Shown: positions 1 to 5,836, counted from the stretch's first letter. The stretch is 7,853 nucleotides of DNA from an uncultured Oscillospiraceae bacterium (GCA_934511545.1 CAKSWM010000064.1:1-7853), one strand, 5' to 3'. Program-made: numbers and translations. Notes: generated by a model from the sequence alone, not told the origin.

Positions 1-131
1 CAACAAATCATCCTCCGCGCGTAGCGTGAGCAGCGCGGTTGATCAAACGTAACGATCAGTAGAACCATTTTGCTACGGAAACAGCTATTCCGATTCCAAA
101 CGGTAACGGGCCATGCCTTAGGAGGGGGATT

Positions 132-167
132 CACAAGGGGGACGGCTCTGTAAGAGTCCCCCTTGTG
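132..167. repeat. Perfect 12-bp inverted repeat (C/G-rich stem)
   Basis: CACAAGGGGGAC (132-143) is exactly complementary to GTCCCCCTTGTG (156-167) across a 12-nt loop. It lies about 145 nt beyond the truA stop codon, and there is no adjacent T run. It could be part of a dispersed repeat, or a 3'-end-stabilising hairpin for the truA operon transcript. Confidence 0.75.
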
Positions 168-178
168 CGTCCCTTTTG

Positions 179-208
179 CATACTTTTCCGGACGAGCGGA
201 AAAGTATG
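179..208. repeat. Perfect 12-bp inverted repeat (A/T-richer stem)
   Basis: CATACTTTTCCG (179-190) pairs exactly with CGGAAAAGTATG (197-208) around the loop GACGAG. It is followed at once by a small stem, TCTCT (211-215) with AGAGA (219-223). The hairpin is symmetric on both strands and could act as a bidirectional transcript end, although a proper U tract is lacking on either side. Confidence 0.75.
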
Positions 209-235
209 TCTCTCTGAAAGAGAACCCGGCTCGGT

Positions 236-310
236 AAAGCTAAAAGCTAAAAATAGAAGTAAATAAACAGAAAAGTTACCCCTGCGCTAGTCAGCGCCAA
301 AAAGGAAATG
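236..310. other. A-rich gap downstream of truA
   Basis: This short AT-rich stretch lies between the structured region and the truA stop. It contains a short direct repeat (AAAGCT twice near 236-250) and a weak 5-bp stem, GCGCT (284-288) with AGCGC (293-297). On the minus strand that stem lacks an adjacent U tract (the nearest T run, TTTT, is about 11 nt later), so it is at best a poor terminator for truA. No gene is seen. Confidence 0.5.
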
Positions 311-1078
311 TCATATCATCATTTCCCCCGCCGGGCCGTCATACCATATGCGGGAGAGATACAGCCCCTGCGGCGGCATCGTCGGGCCGGTCAGGCGGCG
401 GTCGCCCAGCTCGAGCAGGTGCGGGATGTCCTCCGGCGCGAGCTTGCCGTGGGAGGCATAGACCATCGTTCCGACGATCGCCCTCACCATGTTGTAGAGA
501 AAGCCGTCCGCGCAGACGGAAACGGTTATAAGGTCGCCTGCGCGCTCCGCCCCGCACCAGTAGACCGTGCGGACGGTCGTTTTCGTCTCGGTCCCGACGC
601 TGCGGACGGCGCGGAAATCGTGCGTTCCTTCAAAGGCGCGCCCGGCACGCTGCATCATGCCGATGTCCAGCGGCGCGGGATAAAAGCAGGCGCGGTCCTG
701 CAGAAACGGGTCGCGTATGCGGCTGTTGTGTATCTTATAGATGTATTCCTTTTTGATGCAGGAGCCGATCGCGTTGAACTCCGGCGCGACTTCGCAGGCG
801 GCGGAGACGGATATGTCCTCCGGCAGGCGGGAATTGACCGCCAGCGGGAGCCGGTCCGCCGGGATGCGGCTTTCCGTCCGGAAATTGGCGCAGTAGCGCA
901 TTGCGTGCACGCCCGCGTCCGTCCGTCCGCAGCCGGTCACCTTGACCCGGTGGCCGCAGACCTTTGAGAGCGCCTGCTCCAGCGTTTCGGCGACGGTTAT
1001 TTCGGTTTTCTGCACCTGCCAGCCGTGATAGCGGCTGCCGTCATAGCTCAGGCGCAGGGCAATGTTTCTTTCACTCAC
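311..1078 (-). CDS. truA: tRNA pseudouridine(38-40) synthase TruA
   Basis: TruA converts uridines 38-40 in the tRNA anticodon arm to pseudouridine in the cytoplasm. The predicted protein has 255 residues, a usual family length. The catalytic aspartate is Asp54 in the GRTDAGVHA motif (51-59). Other family hallmarks are SYDGSRYHGWQ near the N-terminus, KKEYIYKI (109-116), FLYNMVRAIVG (193-203) and a C-terminal PPQGLYLSRIWYDG. The frame is open up to 1210, and an ATG exists at 1087. I prefer GTG at 1078: AGGAG lies 9 nt upstream of it but directly abuts the 1087 ATG, and the GTG forms a GTGA overlap with the ecfT stop. The gene is last in the ecfA1-ecfA2-ecfT-truA operon, an arrangement known in Bacillota. 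The usual downstream rplM-rpsI genes are absent here. Confidence 0.96.
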   Translation of the reverse strand: MSERNIALRLSYDGSRYHGWQVQKTEITVAETLEQALSKVCGHRVKVTGCGRTDAGVHAMRYCANFRTESRIPADRLPLAVNSRLPEDISVSAACEVAPEFNAIGSCIKKEYIYKIHNSRIRDPFLQDRACFYPAPLDIGMMQRAGRAFEGTHDFRAVRSVGTETKTTVRTVYWCGAERAGDLITVSVCADGFLYNMVRAIVGTMVYASHGKLAPEDIPHLLELGDRRLTGPTMPPQGLYLSRIWYDGPAGEMMI

Positions 1079-1878
1079 AGTCCGCATCTCCTGAGAACGA
1101 TGACCCCGGCAAGCACCAGGGCTCCGAACAGGAGCGCCGTCACGTCGCGGCGTTCCATGTGAAGCTGTTTCATCCTTGTGCGGCCCTCGCCGCCGTGATA
1201 GCAGCGGCACTCCATCGCCGTTGCAAGCTCGTCCGCGCGGCGGAAGGCGCTTACGAACAGGGGCACCAGCAGCGGCAGCAGCGCTTTTGCGCGCTCTGTC
1301 AGCGTTCCCGTTTCGAAGCTTGCGCCGCGCGCCTTCTGCGCGGACATGATCTTGTCCGTTTCCTCGACCAGCGTCGGGATAAAGCGCAGCGCGATGCTCA
1401 TCATCATCGACAGCTCGTGCACCGGCACTCTGATCTTCTTGAGCGGCCCGAGCAGCTTTTCAAGCCCGTCCGTCAGCGCGATCGGGCTGGTCGTATATGT
1501 TAGCAGGAAGGTGCCCGAGATGAGCATTATTATGCGCATGACCATGAAGAAGGCGCTTTTGATTCCCTCCGCGGTTATGCGGAAGATCCAGAACCGGACG
1601 AGAACGCGTCCGTCGGTGTAGAAAAGGTTCAGTATCGCCGTCAGGACTATGATGAGGATAAGCGGCTTAAGCCCTGTCAGCAGAGTCTTTGGCCCGATGC
1701 GGGAGATGACCATGCAGCAGATGAGCACCAGCAGCACGAGACCATAGGAAAACCAGTTTTTCGCCGTGAACAGCGCGGCGATATAGACCACGACCAGAAG
1801 GAGCTTTGTGCGCGGGTCGAGCCTGTGCGCGAGCGTGTCGCCGGGAAAATACTGACCCAGCGTGATATCCTTCAGCAC
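1075..1878 (-). CDS. ecfT: Energy-coupling factor transporter transmembrane protein EcfT
   Basis: EcfT is the membrane scaffold of group II ECF vitamin/metal importers. It transmits ATPase movement to interchangeable S components. The protein has 267 residues, typical for the family. Hydrophobic segments lie near residues 24-39, 44-60, 70-87, 108-130 and 245-263, and a long cytoplasmic coupling region lies between the last two. The first coupling motif, Ala-Arg-Gly, is at 183-185. The second, usually Ala-Arg-(Gly/Cys), reads Cys-Arg-Cys at 224-226, followed by the familiar YHGGEGRTR. The start is GTG at 1878, with an AAGGGGGG-type ribosome site about 9 nt upstream. It overlaps the ecfA2 stop by 7 nt and the truA start by 4 nt, so coupled translation is likely. 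Identification is secure from sequence and neighbours. Confidence 0.95.
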   Translation of the reverse strand: MLKDITLGQYFPGDTLAHRLDPRTKLLLVVVYIAALFTAKNWFSYGLVLLVLICCMVISRIGPKTLLTGLKPLILIIVLTAILNLFYTDGRVLVRFWIFRITAEGIKSAFFMVMRIIMLISGTFLLTYTTSPIALTDGLEKLLGPLKKIRVPVHELSMMMSIALRFIPTLVEETDKIMSAQKARGASFETGTLTERAKALLPLLVPLFVSAFRRADELATAMECRCYHGGEGRTRMKQLHMERRDVTALLFGALVLAGVIVLRRCGL

Positions 1879-2735
1879 GGCGCGCCACCCCCCTTCAGGG
1901 CGAGAATGGCGCTCTCGAGCGCGTCGGTCGTATAGATGCCCTCGGGCAGCGGAACGCCCCTTTCGCGCAGCGCATCGGCGATCTTTGCGGCGTCCGGCAC
2001 GGAAAGGCCCATGCCCTCAAGCTCGCGCCCGTGGGAAAAGACCTCCGCCGGCGTGCCGTCCATGGCGACGGCGCCGCTGTGGAAAACGATGATCCGCTCC
2101 GCGATGCGCGCAACGTCGTCCATATTGTGGGACACCAGAAGGACCGTGGAGCCCGTCTGGCGGTGATATCTGGTTATGTTGCCGAGGATATCCCCGCGGC
2201 CCGCGGGGTCCAGTCCCGCCGTCGGCTCGTCCAGAATGAGCACCTCCGGCCGCATCGCGATAACTCCGGCTATGGCTACACGACGTTTCTGACCGCCCGA
2301 AAGTTCCAGAGGCGAGCGCTCGAACAGTTCCTCGCCTACGCCGGTGAAGCGCGCGGCCTCGCGCACGCGCTCGTCGATCTCCTTTTCCGTCAGCTTCATG
2401 TTCTTCGGGCCGAAGGCGATGTCGCGGTATACCGTGTCCTCAAACAGCTGATATTCCGGATACTGGAACACCAGTCCGACGCGGAAGCGCGCGCTGCGCA
2501 GACTTTCCCTGCCTGTAAAAATGTCTTCTCCGCCGAGAAGGACGGCGCCGGACGTGGGCTTGAGAAGTCCGTTCAGATGCTGGATAAAGGTCGATTTTCC
2601 GGAGCCGGTGTGGCCGATCAGGCCGACAAAGCTTCCGGCCGGTATCGTCAGATCGACATTGTCGATGGCGGTTTTTTCAAAAGGGGAGCCCTTGCTGTAA
2701 ACGTGGCTGAGCCCCCGGACCTCGATAGTTGACAT
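1872..2735 (-). CDS. ecfA2: Energy-coupling factor transporter ATP-binding protein EcfA2
   Basis: This is one of two ABC ATPases that dimerise beneath EcfT and power uptake by ECF transporters. It has 287 residues and all the catalytic elements. Walker A is GHTGSGKST (41-49). The Q-loop is Gln91 in FQYPEYQLFE, a signature of the EcfA2 (CbiO2) type. The ABC signature is LSGGQKRR (145-152), Walker B is VLILDEPTAGLDP (165-177), and the switch is His203 in VSHNMDD. The C-terminal region from about 220 is the ECF-specific extension with the AEVF...L..MGL pattern. The start is ATG at 2735, with AAAGGA about 8 nt upstream. Only 17 nt separate it from ecfA1 upstream. Assignment to A2 rather than A1 rests on the Q-loop sequence and on its second position, before ecfT. 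Confidence 0.95.
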   Translation of the reverse strand: MSTIEVRGLSHVYSKGSPFEKTAIDNVDLTIPAGSFVGLIGHTGSGKSTFIQHLNGLLKPTSGAVLLGGEDIFTGRESLRSARFRVGLVFQYPEYQLFEDTVYRDIAFGPKNMKLTEKEIDERVREAARFTGVGEELFERSPLELSGGQKRRVAIAGVIAMRPEVLILDEPTAGLDPAGRGDILGNITRYHRQTGSTVLLVSHNMDDVARIAERIIVFHSGAVAMDGTPAEVFSHGRELEGMGLSVPDAAKIADALRERGVPLPEGIYTTDALESAILALKGGGAPC

Positions 2736-2752
2736 TGGTTGGTTCCTTTGAG

Positions 2753-3589
2753 TTATATGAGTTTCGCGGCGATGGCCGCGGCGCAGTCGCCGACCGTCAG
2801 CGCGTCGAGCGGCAGATCGAATCCGTCGCGGCGCAGACGCCAGAGCAGCTCCGTCGTTTCCGGAACGGCAAGGCCCTCGGCCCTGAGCTCCTCGACGCGG
2901 GAAAAGACCTCCGCCGGACGTCCGTCCGCGATGATGCGGCCGGAGGACATGACGACGAGCCTGTCCGCGCCTATGACCTCGTCCATGTTGTGGGTTATGA
3001 GGATGACGGTCATGCCGGTCTCGCGGCAGAGCCGCGTCACCGTGGATATGACCTCCCGCCGCCCGACGGGGTCGAGCATCGCCGTCGGCTCGTCGAGCAC
3101 GACGACCCGCGGCTGCATCGCAAGCACGCCGGCGATAGCGACGCGCTGCTTCTGTCCGCCGGAGAGCAGGTGCGGCGCGTGCAGGCGGAATTCGTACATT
3201 CCGACCTGCTTCAGCGCGGAATCCACCCGCCTGCGTATCTCCGCCGGTTCAACGCCGAGATTCTCCGGCGCGAAGGCAACGTCATCCTCAACGACGTTTG
3301 CGACGATCTGGTTGTCCGGGTTCTGGAACACCATGCCGACCGTGCGGCGTATATCGAGCAGCCGATCCTCGCAGCGGGTGTCGATGCCGTCCACGAGCAC
3401 CGTCCCTTCCGTCGGGACGAGGATCGCGTTCATGTGTTTGGCAAGGGTCGATTTTCCGGAGCCGTTGTGGCCGAGAACGGCGGTGAAGCTGCCCTCCGCT
3501 ATGTCGAGAGAAACGCCGTTTACCGCGGGCGCGGTCTCCTCCGGATATGTGAAAACAAGATCCTTTATGCTGATGATGGGGTCCTTCAT
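2753..3589 (-). CDS. ecfA1: Energy-coupling factor transporter ATP-binding protein EcfA1
   Basis: This is the partner ATPase of the ECF module. It has 278 residues from the ATG at 3589. Walker A is GHNGSGKST (40-48), the Q-loop is Gln89 in FQNPDNQIV (typical of EcfA1/CbiO1), the signature is LSGGQKQR (142-149), Walker B is VVVLDEPTAMLDP (162-174), and the switch is His200 in ITHNMDE. The reading frame stays open 246 nt upstream, but that part overlaps the methyltransferase gene in another frame and has no ABC-like sequence. The ATG at 3589 has GGGAGG close upstream and forms an ATGA overlap with the methyltransferase stop, so I take it as the start. It probably forms an EcfA1-EcfA2 heterodimer with the next gene's product, each ATP site using one protein's Walker motifs and the other's signature. 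Confidence 0.95.
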   Translation of the reverse strand: MKDPIISIKDLVFTYPEETAPAVNGVSLDIAEGSFTAVLGHNGSGKSTLAKHMNAILVPTEGTVLVDGIDTRCEDRLLDIRRTVGMVFQNPDNQIVANVVEDDVAFAPENLGVEPAEIRRRVDSALKQVGMYEFRLHAPHLLSGGQKQRVAIAGVLAMQPRVVVLDEPTAMLDPVGRREVISTVTRLCRETGMTVILITHNMDEVIGADRLVVMSSGRIIADGRPAEVFSRVEELRAEGLAVPETTELLWRLRRDGFDLPLDALTVGDCAAAIAAKLI

Positions 3590-4449
3590 TTTGCCTCCCA
3601 GCGGCAGCTTGCACCGCACGGCAGAGCAAGTCCGCTTGCCGTTACGGGCAGTCCGAGCTCCCGGCTCTCGCTGTGTCCGCCAAATTTCTTTGTGAATATG
3701 CTTTCGGAGATGTATGTCAGCGTCGAGGCGGAAAGCCCCGTCGTATAGGAGTTTATGACAACAAAAAGAGGATTGTCGGAAAGAACGCCCGAAACCAGCT
3801 CCACGAAGGGCCAGAGGTTTTCCTCCAGCTTCCATATCTCGCCGGACGGGCCGCGCCCGTAGCTCGGCGGGTCCATGATGACCGCGTCGTATCTGCGCCC
3901 GCGGCGGATCTCCCGCTCGACGAACTTGGCGCAGTCGTCAACGATCCAGCGCACGGGAGCCTCGCGGACCCCGCTGGCCTCCGCGTTTTCCTTCGCCCAG
4001 GCGACCATGCCCTTTGCCGCGTCCACGTGGCAGACGGAGGCGCCCGCCTTCGCCGCCGCGACGGTCGCCGCGCCGGTGTATGCAAACAGGTTGAGGACGT
4101 TCACGGGACGGTCCGCCCTGCGGATCTTAGCCATGATATAGTCCCAGTTTGCCGCCTGTTCCGGGAAAAGGCCGGTGTGCTTGAAGTTCATGGGCTTTAC
4201 GTTGAAGGTCAGCTCGCCGTAGGAAACACGCCACGATTCCGGCAGGGCGCGCTTGTCCCATGCTCCGCCGCCGCGGTCGCTGCGGATATAGCGCGCGGAA
4301 AAGTCCTTCCACCGCCTGTCGCGGCGCGGCGTTTTCCATATCGCCTGCGGATCGGGCCGCACGAGTATCCTGTCGCCCCAGCGCTCGAGCTTTTCGCCCC
4401 CGGAGCAGTCTATGAGTTCATAATCCTTCCATTTATCCGATAACCACAT
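3586..4449 (-). CDS. Class I SAM-dependent methyltransferase, RlmI/RlmK-like family (COG1092)
   Basis: This is a cytosolic methyl transferase of 287 residues. The Rossmann-fold SAM site is VLNLFAYTGAAT (118-129), followed by an acidic residue, Asp143, in CHVDAAKG. The catalytic-type motif IV is MDPPSYGRGP (192-201), then GEIWKLEE. The C-terminus LPCGASCRW is characteristic of one bacterial subgroup. The DPPSYGRGP pattern places it in the COG1092 group, whose characterised members (such as RlmI and the RlmK half of RlmKL) methylate 23S rRNA. The N-terminal PUA domain of RlmI is absent, so the actual target (rRNA or other) is unknown. I chose ATG 4449, with AGGTGG 10 nt upstream, over a TTG at 4479. 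It is first in the ECF operon, directly behind a strong promoter. An rRNA role beside the tRNA enzyme truA is plausible but unproven. Confidence 0.85.
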   Translation of the reverse strand: MWLSDKWKDYELIDCSGGEKLERWGDRILVRPDPQAIWKTPRRDRRWKDFSARYIRSDRGGGAWDKRALPESWRVSYGELTFNVKPMNFKHTGLFPEQAANWDYIMAKIRRADRPVNVLNLFAYTGAATVAAAKAGASVCHVDAAKGMVAWAKENAEASGVREAPVRWIVDDCAKFVEREIRRGRRYDAVIMDPPSYGRGPSGEIWKLEENLWPFVELVSGVLSDNPLFVVINSYTTGLSASTLTYISESIFTKKFGGHSESRELGLPVTASGLALPCGASCRWEAK

Positions 4450-4490
4450 GATGAAATGTCCACCTACATTAAAATACAAATTGACAGTAT

Positions 4491-4519
4491 ATTATATCAT
4501 TGAAAATTTGTCAGGTCAA
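4491..4519 (-). promoter_or_regulatory. Sigma-A-type promoter of the methyltransferase-ecf-truA operon
   Basis: On the minus strand, TTGACC (4519-4514) and TATAAT (4496-4491) are separated by exactly 17 bp: a perfect -10 and a -35 with one deviation. Predicted transcription starts near 4484, giving a leader of about 35 nt before the ATG at 4449, too short for a riboswitch. It lies immediately after the terminator of the upstream unit, so the operon is separately expressed. Confidence 0.85.
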
Positions 4520-4525
4520 CCGCAG

Positions 4526-4558
4526 AAAAATGCCCGCCCCGGTCGTAAACGGGGCGGG
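4526..4558 (-). terminator. Intrinsic terminator after the kinase gene
   Basis: GGGGCGGG (4551-4558) and CCCGCCCC (4533-4540) form a perfect GC-rich 8-bp stem, extended by a G-C pair inside (4541/4550), with an 8-nt loop. Read on the minus strand it is followed within two bases by TTTTT (4530-4526). It starts only 3 nt beyond the stop codon of the kinase gene and ends the S-component/kinase transcript. Confidence 0.9.
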
Positions 4559-4561
4559 TAT

Positions 4562-5113
4562 TTACGGGTATACGGCGTCGCAGACGTCCCGGACGCCGAA
4601 CGCGGAGAGGTAATTCTCCTCCATCGGTATCCATTTGCGGACGAAGTTTTCAAAGGAGGCGGGGCTTTCGCGCTTTTTCAGGCGCGCAAGCTGCGTTTCG
4701 CGGTCAACGTCGCAGAAAATGCGCAGGCCGTACAGCTGCCGGAGCGCCGGGTGCAGCGAATAGGCTCCCTCGACGACAACGACCCCGGCGCGCGGGATCT
4801 CCCGCTCCGCGCCGATAACGCCACGGGAGCAGTCGAAAACGCCGTAGCGGAAGGCTTCGCCGCGCGAGAGCGGGGCATAGACCTCGGCCATGAAGCGCTC
4901 AAGGTCGAAATTTCCGCCGGGCGCGGCAAGACGCTCGGGAGTCCGTTTTTCAAAGGGCAGATAAAAATCGTCCATGTGAACGACAGGCGCGCCGAGAGCT
5001 TCGGAAAGCTTCCGCGCAAGCGTCGTTTTACCCGCGGCGCAGCGCCCGTCGATCGCCGTGATGAGCGGGGTCCCGGCACACTCTATCAGGCGGAGTATCC
5101 TTTCAGCACACAT
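4562..5113 (-). CDS. Uridine-kinase-like P-loop kinase (PRK/URK/PANK family)
   Basis: This is a small cytosolic kinase of 183 residues. Walker A is GRCAAGKTT (23-31). An acidic pair in a DDFY motif (48-51) follows the second strand, as in uridine and phosphoribulokinase-type enzymes. A VVVVEGAYSLHP segment (111-122) matches the family's central strand with its E-G turn. A basic lid region, RLKKRESPASF (144-154), is followed by WIPMEENY. The family transfers phosphate from ATP to small molecules such as nucleosides or pantothenate; nothing in the sequence fixes the substrate, so no gene symbol is given. The start ATG overlaps the end of the ECF S-component gene by 11 nt, with only a weak AAGG site 10 nt upstream, suggesting translational coupling. 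The neighbourhood suggests it phosphorylates whatever the S component imports, or a derived metabolite. Confidence 0.8.
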   Translation of the reverse strand: MCAERILRLIECAGTPLITAIDGRCAAGKTTLARKLSEALGAPVVHMDDFYLPFEKRTPERLAAPGGNFDLERFMAEVYAPLSRGEAFRYGVFDCSRGVIGAEREIPRAGVVVVEGAYSLHPALRQLYGLRIFCDVDRETQLARLKKRESPASFENFVRKWIPMEENYLSAFGVRDVCDAVYP

Positions 5114-5642
5114 TCTGTATGAGCCTTGCCTTTTTCAGCGCGATAACGATGAGCGGGACCAGAATGAGCTGGATCACGATGCCGGGAACGGCGTTTATGA
5201 ACGCCCCGGCGAGGAACACGGAGGGGCCGAAGCTCACGCCGGCAGCAGCGAGAGAAAGCACGGTCATGACGAGGCCCCAAACGGCGCGGCCGAGCAGCAT
5301 CGCAAGGACGAGGCTGACCCAGATATAGCCGGTTTTGCGCGGCAGAAGCCTGTAAAAAAGTCCCGCAAACGCGCCGTAGGCGGCCAGCTCAAAGGTCATT
5401 GCGACAGCGGTCGGGAATATCGGCGGCATTCCGAAGCTGACAGAGCGCAGCAGCGGTGCGATAAGGCCGACGGCGAGACCCCAGGGCCACCCGCAGACAA
5501 AGCCGCACAGCAGCACAGGCAGGTGCATCGGAAGCAGGGCGGAGCCGATCTGCTGGAGCTGCCCGGTCAGCAGCGGCAGAACGAGGCACAGCGCGAGCAT
5601 AAGAGCGGAAATAACGAGCTTTCGGACGGATACGGATCTCAT
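5103..5642 (-). CDS. ECF transporter S component (substrate-specificity subunit)
   Basis: This is a small, very hydrophobic integral membrane protein of 179 residues, the right size for a six-helix S component that captures a vitamin or similar nutrient and docks on EcfT. Hydrophobic stretches lie near 8-26, 40-65 (probably two helices), 78-98, 107-132 and 141-169. Helix 1 carries an Ala-x-x-x-Ala motif (Ala13, Ala17), the feature known to contact EcfT. The LPMHLPVLLCGFVCG and FGMPPIFPTAVAMTFELAAYG segments resemble a common clostridial S-component family (PF12822-like) that includes proposed pantothenate transporters. Substrate assignment from this is tentative. The start is ATG 5642 with GAGGAG a rather long 12 nt upstream; a TGA four codons upstream in frame rules out longer starts. 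It is followed by an overlapping kinase gene and preceded by an unusual regulatory leader. The EcfA1/A2/T module is encoded just downstream in another transcript. Confidence 0.88.
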   Translation of the reverse strand: MRSVSVRKLVISALMLALCLVLPLLTGQLQQIGSALLPMHLPVLLCGFVCGWPWGLAVGLIAPLLRSVSFGMPPIFPTAVAMTFELAAYGAFAGLFYRLLPRKTGYIWVSLVLAMLLGRAVWGLVMTVLSLAAAGVSFGPSVFLAGAFINAVPGIVIQLILVPLIVIALKKARLIQNVC

Positions 5643-5663
5643 AACAAAGTTTCACTCCTCATG

Positions 5664-5727
5664 AAAAATAAAAAACCGCGCAGACGATCCGCCCCCGCGA
5701 ACATACGGAGGCCGATACCTGCGTGGC
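5664..5727 (-). terminator. Intrinsic terminator inside the S-component leader (putative attenuator)
   Basis: On the minus strand the 5' arm is at 5723-5706 and the 3' arm at 5697-5679. They form about 17 pairs, with one bulge and one G-G mismatch, around the loop at 5705-5698; the innermost 7 pairs are GCCUCCG with CGGGGGC. Three nucleotides later come TTTTTT (5675-5670), A and TTTTT (5668-5664). The tract ends only four nucleotides before the GAGGAG ribosome site (5660-5655). It lies downstream of the unit's promoter and upstream of its first gene, the arrangement of transcription-attenuation control. Confidence 0.7.
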
Positions 5728-5740
5728 ATCATTGATGTGG

Positions 5741-5770
5741 GTATAAAAGGGTATAAAGGGGTATAAAAGG
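5741..5770. repeat. Three tandem decamers, consensus GTATAAARGG
   Basis: GTATAAAAGG (5741-5750), GTATAAAGGG (5751-5760) and GTATAAAAGG (5761-5770) follow without gaps, an exact 10-bp period with one base change in the middle unit. In the transcript they read as unstructured CCUUUUAUAC-type units at about +31 to +60. A second 10-bp-period direct repeat, TGTGCCGGC, lies beside them at 5779-5797. Confidence 0.9.
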
Positions 5771-5807
5771 CGCCAGGATGTGCCGGCTTGTGCCGGCGGT
5801 TGAGTTC

Positions 5808-5836
5808 ATTATATCGCGGAAAGCGCCGGTTGTCAA
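5808..5836 (-). promoter_or_regulatory. Consensus sigma-A promoter of the S-component/kinase unit
   Basis: On the minus strand TTGACA (5836-5831) and TATAAT (5813-5808) are exactly 17 bp apart: a full match to the vegetative consensus. Predicted transcription begins near 5801. An inverted repeat, GTCAAA (5832-5837) with TTTGAC (5845-5850), overlaps the -35 element and may be an operator. A promoter this strong paired with a leader terminator suggests that control lies after initiation. Confidence 0.88.

Larger units (their letters stand above)
1..235. repeat. Structured non-coding region with six consecutive inverted repeats
   Basis: No convincing reading frame is present. Six inverted repeats follow one another: 15-20 with 33-38; 40-44 with 54-58; 76-80 with 88-92; 132-143 with 156-167 (perfect 12 bp, 12-nt loop); 179-190 with 197-208 (perfect 12 bp, 6-nt loop GACGAG); and 211-215 with 219-223. 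Neither long stem is followed by a clean T tract on either strand, so simple terminators are unlikely. The density and perfection of the stems suggest either an interspersed extragenic repeat (REP/MITE-like) or a structured RNA. The stems are seen directly; the class is inferred. No terminal target-site duplication was recognised, and the left edge is cut by the window. Confidence 0.45.
5643..5801 (-). promoter_or_regulatory. Long 5' leader of the S-component/kinase unit, candidate riboswitch or attenuator
   Basis: Between the predicted transcription start (about 5801) and the ATG at 5642 there are about 160 nt. In transcript order: a GCCGGC-ACAA-GCCGGC hairpin, three pyrimidine-rich decamer repeats, and the terminator described separately. 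A CCGCC near the 5' end (about 5796-5800) is complementary to GGCGG in the terminator's 3' arm, so an alternative anti-terminated fold is possible. Conserved cores that I know for TPP, FMN, tetrahydrofolate or T-box leaders were not recognised. The layout suggests ligand- or protein-controlled premature termination; this is inference. Confidence 0.5.

Noticed and set aside
1..235. CRISPR array, tRNA or rRNA fragment
   Set aside because: There are no regularly spaced direct repeats, no tRNA T-loop consensus and no recognisable rRNA segment; the repeats are inverted.
284..297. GCGCT/AGCGC hairpin as truA terminator
   Set aside because: The stem is only 5 bp and has no adjacent U tract on the minus strand.
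308..967. Plus-strand open frame opposite truA
   Set aside because: An AAAGGAAATG start looks plausible, but the protein is a low-complexity mirror of truA, whose motifs are unmistakable on the other strand.
1079..1210. N-terminal extension of truA
   Set aside because: It lies inside ecfT, has no TruA-like sequence, and the GTG at 1078 has the best-placed ribosome site.
2729..3748. Long plus-strand open frame (339 codons) opposite ecfA1
   Set aside because: It is the antisense shadow of a clear ABC ATPase in GC-rich DNA. The translation is Arg/Ala/Asp-rich with no domain pattern, and there is no promoter or ribosome site.
3590..3835. N-terminal extension of ecfA1
   Set aside because: It lies inside the methyltransferase gene and lacks ABC features; the ATG at 3589 forms an ATGA overlap.
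4450..4479. TTG start for the methyltransferase
   Set aside because: It lies only about 5 nt from the predicted transcription start and upstream of the AGGTGG site; ATG 4449 fits better.
5643..5801. Known vitamin riboswitch (TPP, FMN, THF) or T-box
   Set aside because: The conserved cores I know for these classes, including the T-box UGGNACC element, are not visible; covariance-model search was not possible here.
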